From: Orobanche coerulescens
Taxonomy: Eukaryota > Streptophyta > Magnoliopsida > Lamiales > Orobanchaceae
Assembly (NCBI GenBank): GCA_033398695.1
Contig: CM065804.1
Span: forward strand, 36,781,501 to 36,845,500
DNA length: 64,000 nt
Direction of reading: 5' to 3'
Positions 32,478-44,900 of the stretch are shown here, one piece after another. Every line of letters starts with the position of its first letter. The first letter of the stretch is position 1. Made by a program: the position numbers and the translations under genes. Below the pieces are notes generated by a model. The model ran no database searches. It had not been told where the DNA came from and worked only from the letters and a program-made list of their open reading frames with translations.

Positions 32478-33980
32478 TTTTGATGATGATTATATTCAAA
32501 ACATTTAAAGAAAATCTATCTCAACGAGCTGGTTAATTAAAGGAAAAACTTGTTCATAGCACGCTACATGATGCATAGTAGCGCACGCTATCGAGGGTAC
32601 TAAGCACCCACGCAAGTCACCTGCAGTCAAGTTGGACCTACCTGATTGATAACGCACGCAAAGTATATATTATCAGCGCACGCTAAGTTGCCAAACTTAG
32701 CATACACTAACATCTATCTAGCGCACGCTATCGCGCCCCACTCAAACAAGACTGAGAGACAGTGAGGTCTGGACAGAAAAAGGATATCATTTGTGCACGC
32801 TACGGAAGTAGAATTACGCACGCTATTCAGAAGTCTTAGCACACGTTACATGATAAATCTTGCACACGCTACCGTAAAACATATTGGAAGTCCAGTAGCC
32901 TCTGGACTAAAACAAGGAAGCTTTTATGTACGTTATATAAGCTAACATGCGTTATCTGGAAAATATGTAGTGCATGCTACAAAACACTTGTTAGCGCACG
33001 CTACGCGTTCGAATTCCTACCGTTGAACATTTTATCCGTTGGAACGCCGAGGTCAAAAAGGAGATCTGGAAAATTTGTAAAGCTAATATTAAATAATACT
33101 AGCGCACGCTAAGTATAAAGTACTAGCGCACGCTAAGTACAATTTTATCCGTTGGAAAAGAGACGTTGGGGAGACAAACCGACATGATTCAAAGTCAAAA
33201 GTGAAGACCTGTACGTTAACGCATGCTACTAGAGACTGTCTAGCGCACGCTAGACATGGATTTTACCGTTGGTACAGTTTAATGACCATTCAGATCAGTC
33301 AAGTCAAAGCCCGATAACGCACGCTATGAAGAATTATTAGCGCACGCTAATAATACGTTTTTCAGCATATGAAGAAGGAATTGACACTATAAATACCCAC
33401 CTCACTTGGGTATCTTAATACACAACTTCAAGCATTCAAGCATTCAAAGCATTCTTGAGGCCAGATTATTGCATTCTAAGTTGTGAGAAGAAAAGATACA
33501 AGAGTGATACACATTGTAATATTTATTATACTTTGTATTCTTTTCATTTGGTTATGAGTGTTGCATCACTCATACACGAGCGTAAGAGAGAAGAATCAAG
33601 AGTCACTAATCCGATGTTATTAGGATCTTTGATCCAGCATTGTTAGGATTATACTCCAATATTCGTAAGTGAGGATTATCTAGTTCCGATAGAACAATAG
33701 ATACAAAAAGTTTATTTTGAGAGTGGTTGTGCTTGGACCAATAAAAGACAAGCGGTTGTAACGGTTGTTGTGCTCGGACCGATAGAAGACGAGATAAGTG
33801 TGTGTGTTTGTTCTTTAGCCAATAGAAAAAGAAGTCGGAGAGAGGACGTAGGCAAGTTGCCGAACCTCTATATATCTTTTAGTCTTTTACTTTCCACACA
33901 TTTTTCTTTATTCTCGAGAAAGTTCGATATTCCGCATTACCACTATTCAACCCCCTTCTAGTGGTGAATTTATCTCTTCA
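32478..33980 (+). repeat. 3' LTR of element A, main part
   Basis: It resumes at base 16 of the LTR (TTTTGATGATG) and ends ATCTCTTCA at 33980, followed by the right GGGGT duplication. It keeps the TAGCGCACGCTA array (32568-33350) in a less decayed state than the 5' LTR and the TATA box at 33388-33395. Confidence 0.9.
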
Positions 33981-33985
33981 GGGGT

Positions 33986-34414
33986 CTCACACACATGATA
34001 ACACACCAAGAAACCACCATGAAGGGGGGGGGGCATGTGAAATTTCTAGGAAACGGGCCGAGTCACTCGGCTCGTGTACCGGACGTTCGTCAAACGACTC
34101 CGTTAAATACACTCCATTTTATCACCAATGTATTTACACTAATTAATTAATCCAATTAATTAATTATATCAAATACAAATATATTTCTCGAAGAAATATA
34201 ATTTATGAATTAAATTAATTACCCAGTAACTTAATTTCAATTCATAAGATTTTATCCAATAAATCACAATTTTGATATCCAATATCTAATATTAATAGAG
34301 AGATAGTAAATTCACATTTATCCGTCAACGCTCCTGATGCGTGATTCTGTAGGTCCGCCTCAGCCGGCATTGGGAGGAACCAATGAGTGTGGGCAGCACT
34401 TAGCCAGCCTAGCG
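33986..34414 (-). repeat. 5' LTR of element C, middle segment
   Basis: The C LTR resumes after the GGGGT duplication at 33981-33985 and ends at 34410-34414 (TAGCG), the left target copy of element D. It contains a run of nine G near 34026 and an A/T-rich stretch of TTAATTAATCC-like words at 34140-34310. No coding capacity. Confidence 0.75.
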
Positions 34415-35849
34415 TGCAATACGCCCAAATCCCATTAGGTTATTACAGTGCCGTAGACCCCACACCAGGAGACCCACGAGGCGAACACGACTAAAATACA
34501 ACAAACTGACCAAAAGGGGATATCACAGACCCTACTATGTCCGACATACTATTCCGATATGGAATTTCAACGACAAGAATGGGCCTACATGGCCAAAATA
34601 AAATACAAAAACATCATGAGCCTTGCTCGGATAATACAATATGACAACAACTGATGAAACTGGAGTACTCCAAACTGTCTGGCCGACATGAACACCGAAA
34701 CAATTCGGACTAGTATCACTCGGATGCCTCGTCACCATCGTCATGCCCCTGTGTCTCAACTCTGTCCTCGCAAGCATCTAAAACATGAAAACATGTTCCG
34801 CCCCACGGGGTCAGTCATCTAGATAATGAATATCAAATACATGTGCAACATGATATGCATCCAAAGGCAGAATGAATGGTACAACAATGGTAATACGAGA
34901 TGCTCACAAACCAACAAGGTAAGAACCGGGCATTCATGAAATACTATGCCCATGGCATACGATCAATACCTGCTCAACAGGTTAGAACACAAGTGCCCAA
35001 CGACGAATTATCAATATAGAACACAACAATGAGTTACCCAAAGGTAAACCAAACCAGAACTGAAATAAATACGACTCACAATGCCCGAAGGCTCCCACGG
35101 AAACACCAATACATCACAATGGCCTGAAAGCGCCTAAACTGAAGTTGCCAAAATATCACAATTTTCTAAAAACCACTCAGCCGAAGCTGCCAATCATCAC
35201 AATGGCCTGAAAGCCAAACAGACCGAAACTGTATATTATCACAATGCGGATCTCAATGAAACAACCCGACTGTCGAACATACCCCTCGGCATATGAACAA
35301 CCAGTGCCAAATTGTCGGACATATCTAATACAACATAGTACGGAACATCACAGTACGCCCGATCCGGAAATGTGTTTGTTCACATGTCCACCCCATATAC
35401 GGAATCCAAAATTTACGTGGGACAATGTACCTAATTAGCCTCACGAACTGCGTCTCGTGTGCACGGTCGAATGCTAAAACATCCACGCTTGACCATCATG
35501 TGCCTGGTTAAAAATCCTACACATAACCAATCAGCACGCAAATATGATTCCAGATATGTCACGATGCAACATGACAACAAAACTCAAAGGATAACACATC
35601 CAATAAGGATCAAGAGACTCACCAAAGTGAACAATGACACACGGATAATGAAAGATAGACACGACCAACAATATACAAAACAACCATCCTGGAATCACAA
35701 TCCCTAAGGACCGATTAACAGGATCAACAATCACAACACAACAATCCTGGAATCCTCAACCCTCAACGATCATAAAATTACCGAGTTCACAAGAATGATA
35801 GTATGTTGCCTTGAGACTGCCAACATGACTATAATAACTCACAGATGGT

Positions 35850-36215
35850 CACCGTCCTCGGCGTTCCCAATTCAAATACTTCCATTGCCTTGGAATGGCC
35901 AATAGATAATAACGACACAATGGATGGAAACCGCCCTTGACAGTCCCATTTCAGTACCTCGATTGTCTTAGATAGACAAATCGATAGCGACTAAATGGAT
36001 GGGAACTATCCTCGACAGTCCCAATTCAATACTTCGATTGTCTTAGAACGACCAATCGATAACGACTCAATCGATGGAAACTATCCTCGACAGTCCCAAT
36101 TCAATACTTCAATTGTCTTAGAACGACCAATCGATAACGACTCCTCGGATGGAAATGTTCTCGACAATCCCAATTCAATACTTCGATTGTCTTAGAATGA
36201 GCATTCGATAATAAC
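35850..36215 (-). repeat. Tandem repeats of about 77-80 bp in the D 3' LTR
   Basis: Four to five units share CAGTCCCAATTCAATACTTC, GATTGTCTTAGAACGACC and AATCGATAACGACTC. The outer units are more diverged. The 5' LTR has the matching set at about 43400-43700. Confidence 0.82.
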
Positions 36216-37583
36216 AATACCACAGGTATCTCGGCGCCTTTAATCGGTTATCGATAACGAAGATGATAATCGAATATGTCAATGCCTTCAATCGGCCCAT
36301 ACAACATCAATAACGAAGCACCAATATCAATAATAATGATCACAACTATATCTTAAATCGACATCAATATCAACAACAATTGATACATCGATACCGTCAA
36401 CCGGCTATCGACAATAACATCAACAACGAGTATCTCAATGCCTTAAACGGCTATTGCCGAACAACAATAAAATTTGGCATAATTTGCCGAAAGGGTATCA
36501 TATCAAATAATCCCCAGATATCAACAAAATCATAAAGAGACCAAGTCTCGAAATGATACAATACATTCATACAAACACATGATAACATTAATATCATTGA
36601 CTAGTACAAGCATAAAACTTGCCTCAAACCGAAGGCGATAAAATCCTCCAACGGATGACGAACGGCGTCCTCCGATGATCACACGCACTCGAACAGCCTT
36701 GAATGAAACACAATTCATTCAATAACACAAAATCAATAGAAAACAACACCAAAGACCCTCCCTATTCAACCATGAATCGGTTAAACTCCACCAACAAATA
36801 TCATAGTTCTCAACTATGAATTCTAACATCCTCCAACACCTCAACGATCGATATGATCAAATGTTCTTAACACTTCTGAAAGCAATTCAACAAGAATCAC
36901 TTAAGAACAACATTATACTAATCATCTCAAAATGGTAACCTCACCAATATTAACACTAACACCTTAAGAACATCATCAACACCACAAACATGATGTCCAA
37001 CTGATATTCCTCCATCAATTCATCATGAATTCTGATTAATCAACAATATTAAATCAACCATTACAAGATTATGACAATCATCACATAATTCATCATAATT
37101 CTATACCAAAATGGTTATAATCTCTCAAGAACACAACCAACAACAATAATCATCTCAAATATGTTAATCATCTACCAAATCTTAACATAACTCTTCCTAG
37201 ACATGATTATAACCCCCAAGTATTCTAAAACATCAAGAACAACTCCTCCTCAAGACATAATCATCATGTTAGTAATCATAAGTTATAAAAACTCTTCAAG
37301 AATCATGTTATCCTCCATCCATCCATGAAAACATGAAGTAATCAACAATAGCAACAACATAATCTCGAGATAAACACAAGATTCAACACATACCTCTTGA
37401 AAAAGTGAAGAACAACCTCAAACCATCATGAAACACTCCAAACTCCATGTTCCTAAGTTTCAATCAAAGTTATGAAGCTCCAAATAAAGTAGGAAGAGGC
37501 TAAGTATCAAGAACAAGTCTAGATGGGCAGTTCTAGGGAGAGGAATTCGGTTTTGGTTTGTGAAGAAATGAAATACGAAACCA

Positions 37584-37595
37584 AGATATATATTC
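37584..37595 (-). promoter_or_regulatory. TATA-like box of the D 3' LTR
   Basis: AGATATATATTC (on the minus strand GAATATATATCT) lies about 35 bp downstream of the motif array in the sense of transcription. The matching place in the 5' LTR is near 45575. Confidence 0.45.
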
Positions 37596-37624
37596 TGACA
37601 AGATCATTACGGCCGCTACAGCAC

Positions 37625-37975
37625 CACCTTAACGTACGTTATGTCCCTTAACGTATGTTATCGCCTCTACATAGCGTACGCTACGTAGTCCAAAACTCAC
37701 TGCCTAAAAATGGGGTACCCATTATGTATGTTAACAAAATTACGTACGTAAACAACCTAAGAATTACGTACGTTAACCACAAGGTGTAGCATACGTAATG
37801 TGCGTTCACCATCCTGTCCCAATCCAACTCCACGAATCCAGCCTGGCCCGGACCTACACGCCGAAAGATAGATCTGATCTGATACCCTGTGGTACATACA
37901 TAACCAACACTGCTTCACGTACGTAACACTCCGACCTTAGCGTACGTAATGCTCTACATATAGCGTACGCTATGG
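37625..37975 (-). repeat. U3 motif array of D (TAACGTACGTTA / TAGCGTACGCTA type)
   Basis: About ten copies lie near 37632, 37650, 37673, 37741, 37763, 37788, 37916, 37937 and 37962, at irregular spacing. They are palindromes or near-palindromes with a CGTACG core. The 5' LTR copy of the array is at 45617-45962, where more copies have TpG/CpA changes. Confidence 0.82.
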
Positions 37976-38180
37976 CTAATATACTTAGCCAAAAATCCAA
38001 ACTCACCAAGCAACAACCAAACAACGAAACAAAACCGACGATAAGTATAAATATTTCGATTCCGAAATATCCCAATACAATATATATTGTATCAGTCAAA
38101 TACAACAACAATTGTACAATTCCAAATGAATACGTATAACATAACAATGAAACGAAAAAAAATTACCCCCGGATATTACA

Positions 38181-38196
38181 TACTCCCCCCTAAAAA
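38181..38196 (-). other. Polypurine tract of element D
   Basis: On the minus strand TTTTTAGGGGGGAGTA directly precedes the LTR start TGTAATATCC. Confidence 0.85.
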
Positions 38197-38860
38197 GAGT
38201 TTCGTCCCCGAAACTAAGGGTACACAACTCGGGATATGAACTATCTATCGGGATCTAAAAACAACATCTCCAGGAATACTCCTCAATACGAACAACTCCA
38301 CCTAAGTAATTGGGCCAACCCCTCGGGTTCCCGCGTATCCCCTGCCCGAACACGGCGGAAATCACGTGATAAAAACACTCAACCAAGTGCGAGATCATTC
38401 AAATCATGACTCCTCCGCTAGAGACCAGCCAGAAAGTCGTACCAACCGCATGACTCGTAACACCGGCGTACACACCCCGCAGGAGCAGGCCATTGTACAT
38501 GTCTACAATCATCGGTGTACACTACCCCGTTCTCGTCGGCATCGGAAGTCCATGCAATCACTGACTCACGGTACAAAAGGAAAATAACAATGCACATATA
38601 GTCCTCGGGACCATATCAATCGCACGCCCAAGTCCTCACAACTTGACGTCTCGAATCACAATGAACAATTACCCAGATTATCACAAAATCTCGGGCATAA
38701 TACCAAAAAGAAAGAAAACCACATCAAATGGCTCAAATCTCAAGATTCTCAATTACTATTATTACAAGATAGATCAACAACAAATGGTTCACAACCACAA
38801 TACTATAATATAGACTGATTCAAACATCAATCTGAAAAATAATGAAAATACAAATCAAGG
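38197..38860 (-). other. Unassigned stretch between gag and the purine tract of D
   Basis: No reading frame or domain is recognised. It joins the gag zinc-knuckle region almost directly to the 3' end, so the pol block was lost here. Confidence 0.5.
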
Positions 38861-41506
38861 TTACATCTCAAGTGTACCCAGCATCGATATCCTCCAGGTC
38901 ATCAACATCCTCGATCTCAATGACTCAAAGAAGACCCAAATCTGAACTCGCTGCTCCTCCTCGGCCTTCCTTACCTCTGGCTCCAGAAGCCTGATAGGAC
39001 CCCTTGGATGAAGTACGGACTGGAGTAACAAAATCTCTCGAGGCACGTGAGCTCTCTCGATACCTATTGGCACTAGAACTCTGCAGTATTGCTGAATGTG
39101 TCCCTGACTCCCACACAGAAAACAAACAATAGCCTGCATCGAGCACCGGGTACTGTGATGTCCTATTGTATCACAGTTAAAGAAAACAACGGTCGAACTC
39201 GTCGCCTGATAAGAAGATGCTTTCCTAGCAAGAAGATGACTAGAAAATGATCTCCTGGACGTCGGAGCCCGATGTTCCTATGAATGAACTGGCATCCTAG
39301 TCCTCTCACCAGAAGGAACTGAACGGTCCTTCCAAGTAAGCTCCATGATCAAAAGCTCTGCTCCAAGAGACTTCTCGATGAATTCACCCAGTGAGTTACA
39401 ATTATGATTGAACAACTGCATCCTCAACTGCGGGTTCAGCCTCTTGCTAAAATACTTGACGTTATCCGCTCCAATACGGATAACAGACGAAGCAAACTAA
39501 ATAAGTCCTTGAAACTTTTCAACAATGACAATAACACCCTCGTCCTCGATGGATTCGGGGTTCAGAACCTCTGACAACTTGGCTTCACGAAGTGGAGCCG
39601 GATAATACCTCTCTAACATAAGAGTCTTGAACTCGCTCCAAACACAATCACGACCGGTGGGCTTCACAGAAAGCCACCAAGAATAAGCACCATTACTCAA
39701 GTAGTGAGCCGCTACTGCCACCTTACTCTCTTCTGGATATTAAACTATGTTGAAGAGTTTATAAAAATGTTCAAGCCAATGAACGATATCACCTGGTTCC
39801 GACGAACCCTCGAAAGTAGTCTTCTGACGAGAGATATGGCCAACAATCTGACTCACACCCCCAGCCTGCCTATTAAACGGCACCTGGGGTCCCTGCTGTG
39901 ATGGACCACGAACCATCAAGGACTGCATGGTCTCCACTATCTATGTCATCATAGTCATCTGGGCCATCATGCCACTCATAAGAAAGAAAGGCTCGACGTG
40001 TCCACTCTCAGTCTGATCGACTTCTCGAGTATGACATCCCGAAGGAGAATCGGTCGCGTAGATAACACCACCGGACGAACTCTGTTGGGATAAATAATAT
40101 TGTTTTGATAATTACCAAACAACAAAAGCTTGATACAGCAAGCCCTGTATCGAAAGCCGATTGAAGTTGCAATCTTGTATCGAAGACCTTATCACAGCGC
40201 CAGCATACAGCAAGATCTCGCGCTACCAAGATACAGCAACAAAGTCTAAGTAAGCACCTAGTATGGAAGCTGTCTCGAAACCTCAATACAGCACTCTTCC
40301 ATACAGCGCCTGACTATTCCAATATGGCTACAGCTCTAGTGGATACAGCATCCTCATCATAACAGGACTGAAGACCGTTTCAAAAGGAATCTTTAGTATT
40401 CACTAAAGTCAAGTACCGTTTGATAAAGAAGTATTTAAATACTGAAAGGATAAAGTATTTAAATACTAAAGCTGTCAGAGATCTTCAAATCCCGTAATAT
40501 CCGGATCGTGGTCTATTTTAGTCAACTATCAAATCTTGCCCAACGGATCTATCTCAACGGATATATCCAAGAAAGCTATATATATCCCAGAGTTTGAAGA
40601 TCAATACACGCATCCGAATCATCAAAAACATTCACAAGCTTACAAGCGATATTCAAAAGATCGAAGGACTGAATATTCATTATCATCGGATCAAGCTTAC
40701 AAGAGCCAGTATATTTCTTTCTAGCATCAATCCATATCTGAAGAAAGAAGAAATATACTCAGTCATCAAGAACAGCCATCATCAGCTCAAGAACTCCATA
40801 TTCAAAGCTGCTGTTCTTACCCGGTTACCTACCTTTTACCTTCGTGTAAAAACTGAGCTCTGTGTGAACTCAACAAAGTTATTCTGACCTGTGTGGGACG
40901 AATAAGAGGACGAAGCTTTGGAACTGTGTGTGAAGAAGCTAGCTAAGAAGATAGCTTTAACCAATCTGTGTGAACGGTTGAAAGCGACAATCTTTGTATC
41001 TATCTGTGTGAACGATACAAGGATAGGTTTGTTTATAAATACATAGTTGTGTACGCAGTATTTATAATAAACGTTTTACTCCTATGTGGAGGACCAGTGG
41101 ACGTAGAGGGGTTTACCTCGAACCACTTAAATACTGTGGTATTTACCTTTCGCCGTTACTGTTTTCATAACTGTGATTTATACAAGTATACACTGCAAAA
41201 CCCTGTAAGCACCAAGCTAACAGGAGAATAGACCGAGTTGCTGTATCGACGGCAACTTACTATATTTAAGACTTCCGCTACGCACTCAGATTCGAAAACC
41301 ATACAGCCTGTTGCTCAAACATTTTCCAAGCTGTATCGAGTATACTTATAAGAAAAGGGGAGCAATAAACTCTGATCCATCTCGACATCCGCATGTGCAT
41401 AAGCACGAAGTTCTAGGTTCTGGCTCATTCTGCAACCCTTACCGCCTCTATCACGTCCTCGGATTCCTCGTTCCATACAGAAAGAATAACGCTCGATCAT
41501 GATCAT
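38861..41506 (-). pseudogene. gag: Element D gag, interrupted by insert H
   Basis: On the minus strand the frame begins near 41506 (MERGIRGRDRGG, AYAHADVEMDQS), is cut at 41368 by insert H, and resumes at 40082. It then reads FNRQAGGVSQIVGHISRQK, SSEPGDIVHWLEHFYKLF, AVAAHYLSNGAYSWWLS and EFKTLMLERYYPAPLREAK, a Ty3/gypsy Gag domain. A CCHC knuckle (C-F-L-C-G-S-Q-G-H-I-Q-Q-Y-C) lies near 39085-39126. Stops occur near 39500 and 39280, and the frame shifts near 38935. No protease follows. Confidence 0.8.
40083..41367 (+). mobile_element. H: solo-LTR-like insert in the gag of D
   Basis: The insert starts TGTTGGGATAAATAATATTG and is flanked by AACTC at 40078-40082 and 41368-41372. Removing it rejoins the gag frame of D. 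The 1285-bp length, the TATATATA box (40577-40584) and a TGTTGGG start fit a copia LTR. It does not end in CA: the last bases are GAGCAATA. It carries scattered ATACAGC motifs (about six at 40130-40345, some as the reverse CTGTATCG). No frame with a known domain is present. Confidence 0.65.
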
Positions 41507-41948
41507 AACTCAAATATGCCTTGTCAGCCAATCTATAATGCTAAGTCAATAGCCAAACACGAGTATACATACTCAACAGATAAACAATCACATCAATCAT
41601 GCTAATCATAGCCAATACAGAGCTCACACATTCCAAAACAAATAATCATTAGTCAATCGTATCGCTAATGTCACATACATATTGCAACAAAACATGTATA
41701 ATCAATTATATAATGAATGTATGAACATAAAAGAGAATCGAGTCCTTACACAGGTCATATGAAGCTTCGAGGTCTTGCGATACTAGTCTTCACTAACAAC
41801 GACTCGATGAAAGAATGACTCATACAATCGTCCAACTATCACGACTCACAAAACCCGACTGTCCAGATTGTCATAACCTGACAGCCCCACTACTACAGCG
41901 TCGGTAGAGCCATATAACTCACATATCAGGGTATCTCACAACTCATTT

Positions 41949-41960
41949 CTCCGATACCAT
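41949..41960 (-). other. Primer-binding site of element D
   Basis: On the minus strand ATGGTATCGGAG lies four bases after the LTR end. It resembles the initiator tRNA-Met site. Confidence 0.68.
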
Positions 41961-41964
41961 CTTC

Positions 41965-44900
41965 TATAATGCCCCCAAATCCCATTAGGTTATTACAGTG
42001 CCGTGGACCCTACACAGGAGACCCACCAGGCGAACACGACTAAAATACAACAAACTGACTAAAAGGAGAAATCACAGACCCTACTATGATATCCGACATA
42101 CTATTCCGATATCAAATTTCAACGACATGAATGGGCCTACATGGCCAAAATAAAGTACAACAACATCACGAGCCTTGCTCGGATAATACAAAATGACAAC
42201 AATTGACAAAACTGGAGTACTCCAAACTCTCTGACCGATATGAACACCGAAAAAACTCGGACTAGTATCGCTCGAATTCCTCATCGCCATCATCATGACC
42301 CTGTGTCTCAACTCTCTCCTCGCAAGCACCGAAAACATGAAAGCATGTTCCGCCTCCACGGGGCCAGTCATCTAGATAATGAATATCAAATACAAGTACA
42401 ACATCATATGCATCCAAAGGCAGGATAAATGGTACAACAATGGTAATACGAGATGCTCACAAACCAAGGTAAGAACCGAGCATTCGTGAAATACTATGCC
42501 CATGGCATATGATCAATACCTTCTCAACAGGTTAGAACACAAGTGCCTAATGACGAATCATCAATATAGAACACAACAATGAATTACCCGAAGGTAAACC
42601 AAACCAGAGCTGAAATAAATACAAATTACAATGCCCGCCAATAAATCAAAATGGCCTGAAAGCCCCTCAACCGAAGATGCCAAAATATCAAAATGGTCTG
42701 AAAACCACGCAACCGAAGCTACCAATCATCACAATGGCCTGAAAGCCAAATAGCCCGAAACTGTATATCATCACAATGCGGATCTCAAAAAAACAACCCG
42801 ACTGTCGAACATACCCCTCGGCGTATGAACAAACAGTCACAAACCGTCGGACATATCCAATACAACAAGGATTATGAACGACCAAACCAATAAGGCTCAA
42901 GAGGGACATAACAGTACACCCGATCTGGAAATGTGTCCATGCACATGTCCACCCCGTATACGGAATCCAGAATATACGTGGGACAATGTACCTAATTAGC
43001 CTTATGAACTACATCTCGTTTGCACGGTCCAATGCGGAAACATCGACACATGACCATCGTGTGCCTGGCTAAAAATCCAACACAACCAATCGGCACGCAA
43101 ATATGATTCCAGATATGTCACGATGCAAAATGACAATGAAACTCAAAGGATAACACATCCAATAAGGATCAAAAGACTCACCAAAGTGAACAATGACACA
43201 CGGATAATGAAAGATCGACACGACTAACAATATCTAAAACAACCATCCTGGAATCACAATCCCTAAGGACCGATTAACAGGATCAACAATCACAACACAA
43301 CAATCCTGGAATCCTCAACCCTCAATGATGACAAAATTACCGAGTTCACAAGAATGATAGTATGTTGCCTTGAGACGGCCAACATGACTATAATAACTCA
43401 CGGATGGGCACCATCCTCGGCGGTCCCAATTCAAAGAGTTCGATTACCTTGGAATGGACAATCGATAATAACGACACATCGGATAAAAACCGCCCTTGAC
43501 AGTCCCAATTCAATACCTTGAGTGTCTTAGAATGACCAATCGATAACGACTCAACGGATGGGAACTATCCTCGACAGTCCCAATTCAATACTTCGATTGT
43601 CTTAGAACGACCAATCGATAATGACTCATTGGATGGGAAATATTCTCGACAATCCCAATTCAATACTTCAATTGTCTTATAATGACCAATCGATAACAAC
43701 AATACCACGGGTATCTCGGCACCTTTAATCGGTTACCGATAATGAAGATGATAATCGAATACGTCAATGCCTTCAATCGGCCAATAACATCAATAATGAA
43801 GCACCAGTATCAATAATAATGATCACAACTATGTCTTAAATCGACATCAATATCAACAACAACAATCGATACATCGATACCGCGAACCGGCTATCGACAA
43901 TAACATCACCAAAAAGTATCTCAATGCCTTAAACGACTTCTTCCGGAAAATAATAACATTTGGCATAATTTGCTGAAGGGTATCGTATCAAACAATCCCC
44001 AGATATCAACAAAATCATAAAGAGATCAAGACTCGAAATGCTACAATACATTAATACACATACATGATAACATTAATCTCATTGACTAGTACAAGTATAA
44101 AACTTGCCTCAAACCAAAGGCGATGAAATCCTCCAACGAACGACGAACGACGTCCTCCGATGATCACAACTCGAACAACCTTGAATGAAATACAATTCAT
44201 TCAATAACACAAAATCAATGGAAAACAACACCAAAGACAATCATGATTCAATCACGAATCGGTTAACCTCCACAAACGAATATCATAGTTCTCAACTATG
44301 AATTCTAACATCCTCCAACACTTCAGTGATCGATATGATAAAATGTTCTTAACACTTGTGAAAGCAATTCAGCAAGAATCACTTAAGAACAACATTATAC
44401 TTATCATCCAAAAATGATAACCTCACCAATATTAACACTAACACCTCAAGAGCATCATCGACACCACAAACATGATGTCCAACCGATAATCCTCCACCAA
44501 TTCGTCATGAATTTGGATTAATCAACAAGATTAAGTGAACCATTCTAAGATTATGACAATCATCACATGATTCATCATAATTCTATACCAAAATGGTTAT
44601 AATCCCTCAAGAACACAACCAACAATAATAATCATCTCAAAGCTATGTTAATCATCTAGAAAATCTTAACATAACTCTTCATAGACATGATTATAACCCC
44701 CAAGTATTCTAAAACATCAAGAACAACTCCTCCTCAAGACTAGTGATGTCAACTTTATATGTACCCGATCCTACCCATCTGATAAATCCAAAATCGGGTC
44801 GGGTATCGACCGAACCCGAAATTTTATGGTCGGGTATGGGTATGGTATGGTATAGTGTATTACCTGAATACCCAACCCGATTACCTGACCCGCGTACCCA

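Larger units (their letters stand above)
11232..33980 (+). mobile_element. A: Sirevirus-like Ty1/copia element carrying two nested elements
   Basis: The LTRs start TGTTGACTC and end ATCTCTTCA, and the element is flanked by GGGGT at 11227-11231 and 33981-33985. It inserted into the 5' LTR of C. Order on the plus strand: split 5' LTR, initiator-Met primer site, gag with zinc knuckle, protease, part of integrase, the end of reverse transcriptase, part of RNase H, an env-like frame, several AAAAAGGGGGAG tracts, and the split 3' LTR. Multiple purine tracts and a 3' extra frame are known Sirevirus traits. Without G and B the element is about 7.9 kb. It is inactive through stops and two internal deletions. 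Confidence 0.9.
34415..38180 (-). repeat. 3' LTR of element D
   Basis: 3766 bp. It aligns with 41965-46168 once the 496-bp MITE in the latter is set aside. It carries a motif array, a TATA-like box and a tandem repeat. No protein family is seen in any frame. Confidence 0.88.

Noticed and set aside
34020..34040. Poly-G run as a regulatory element
   Set aside because: A single run of nine G inside a decayed LTR; more likely a length-variable homopolymer.
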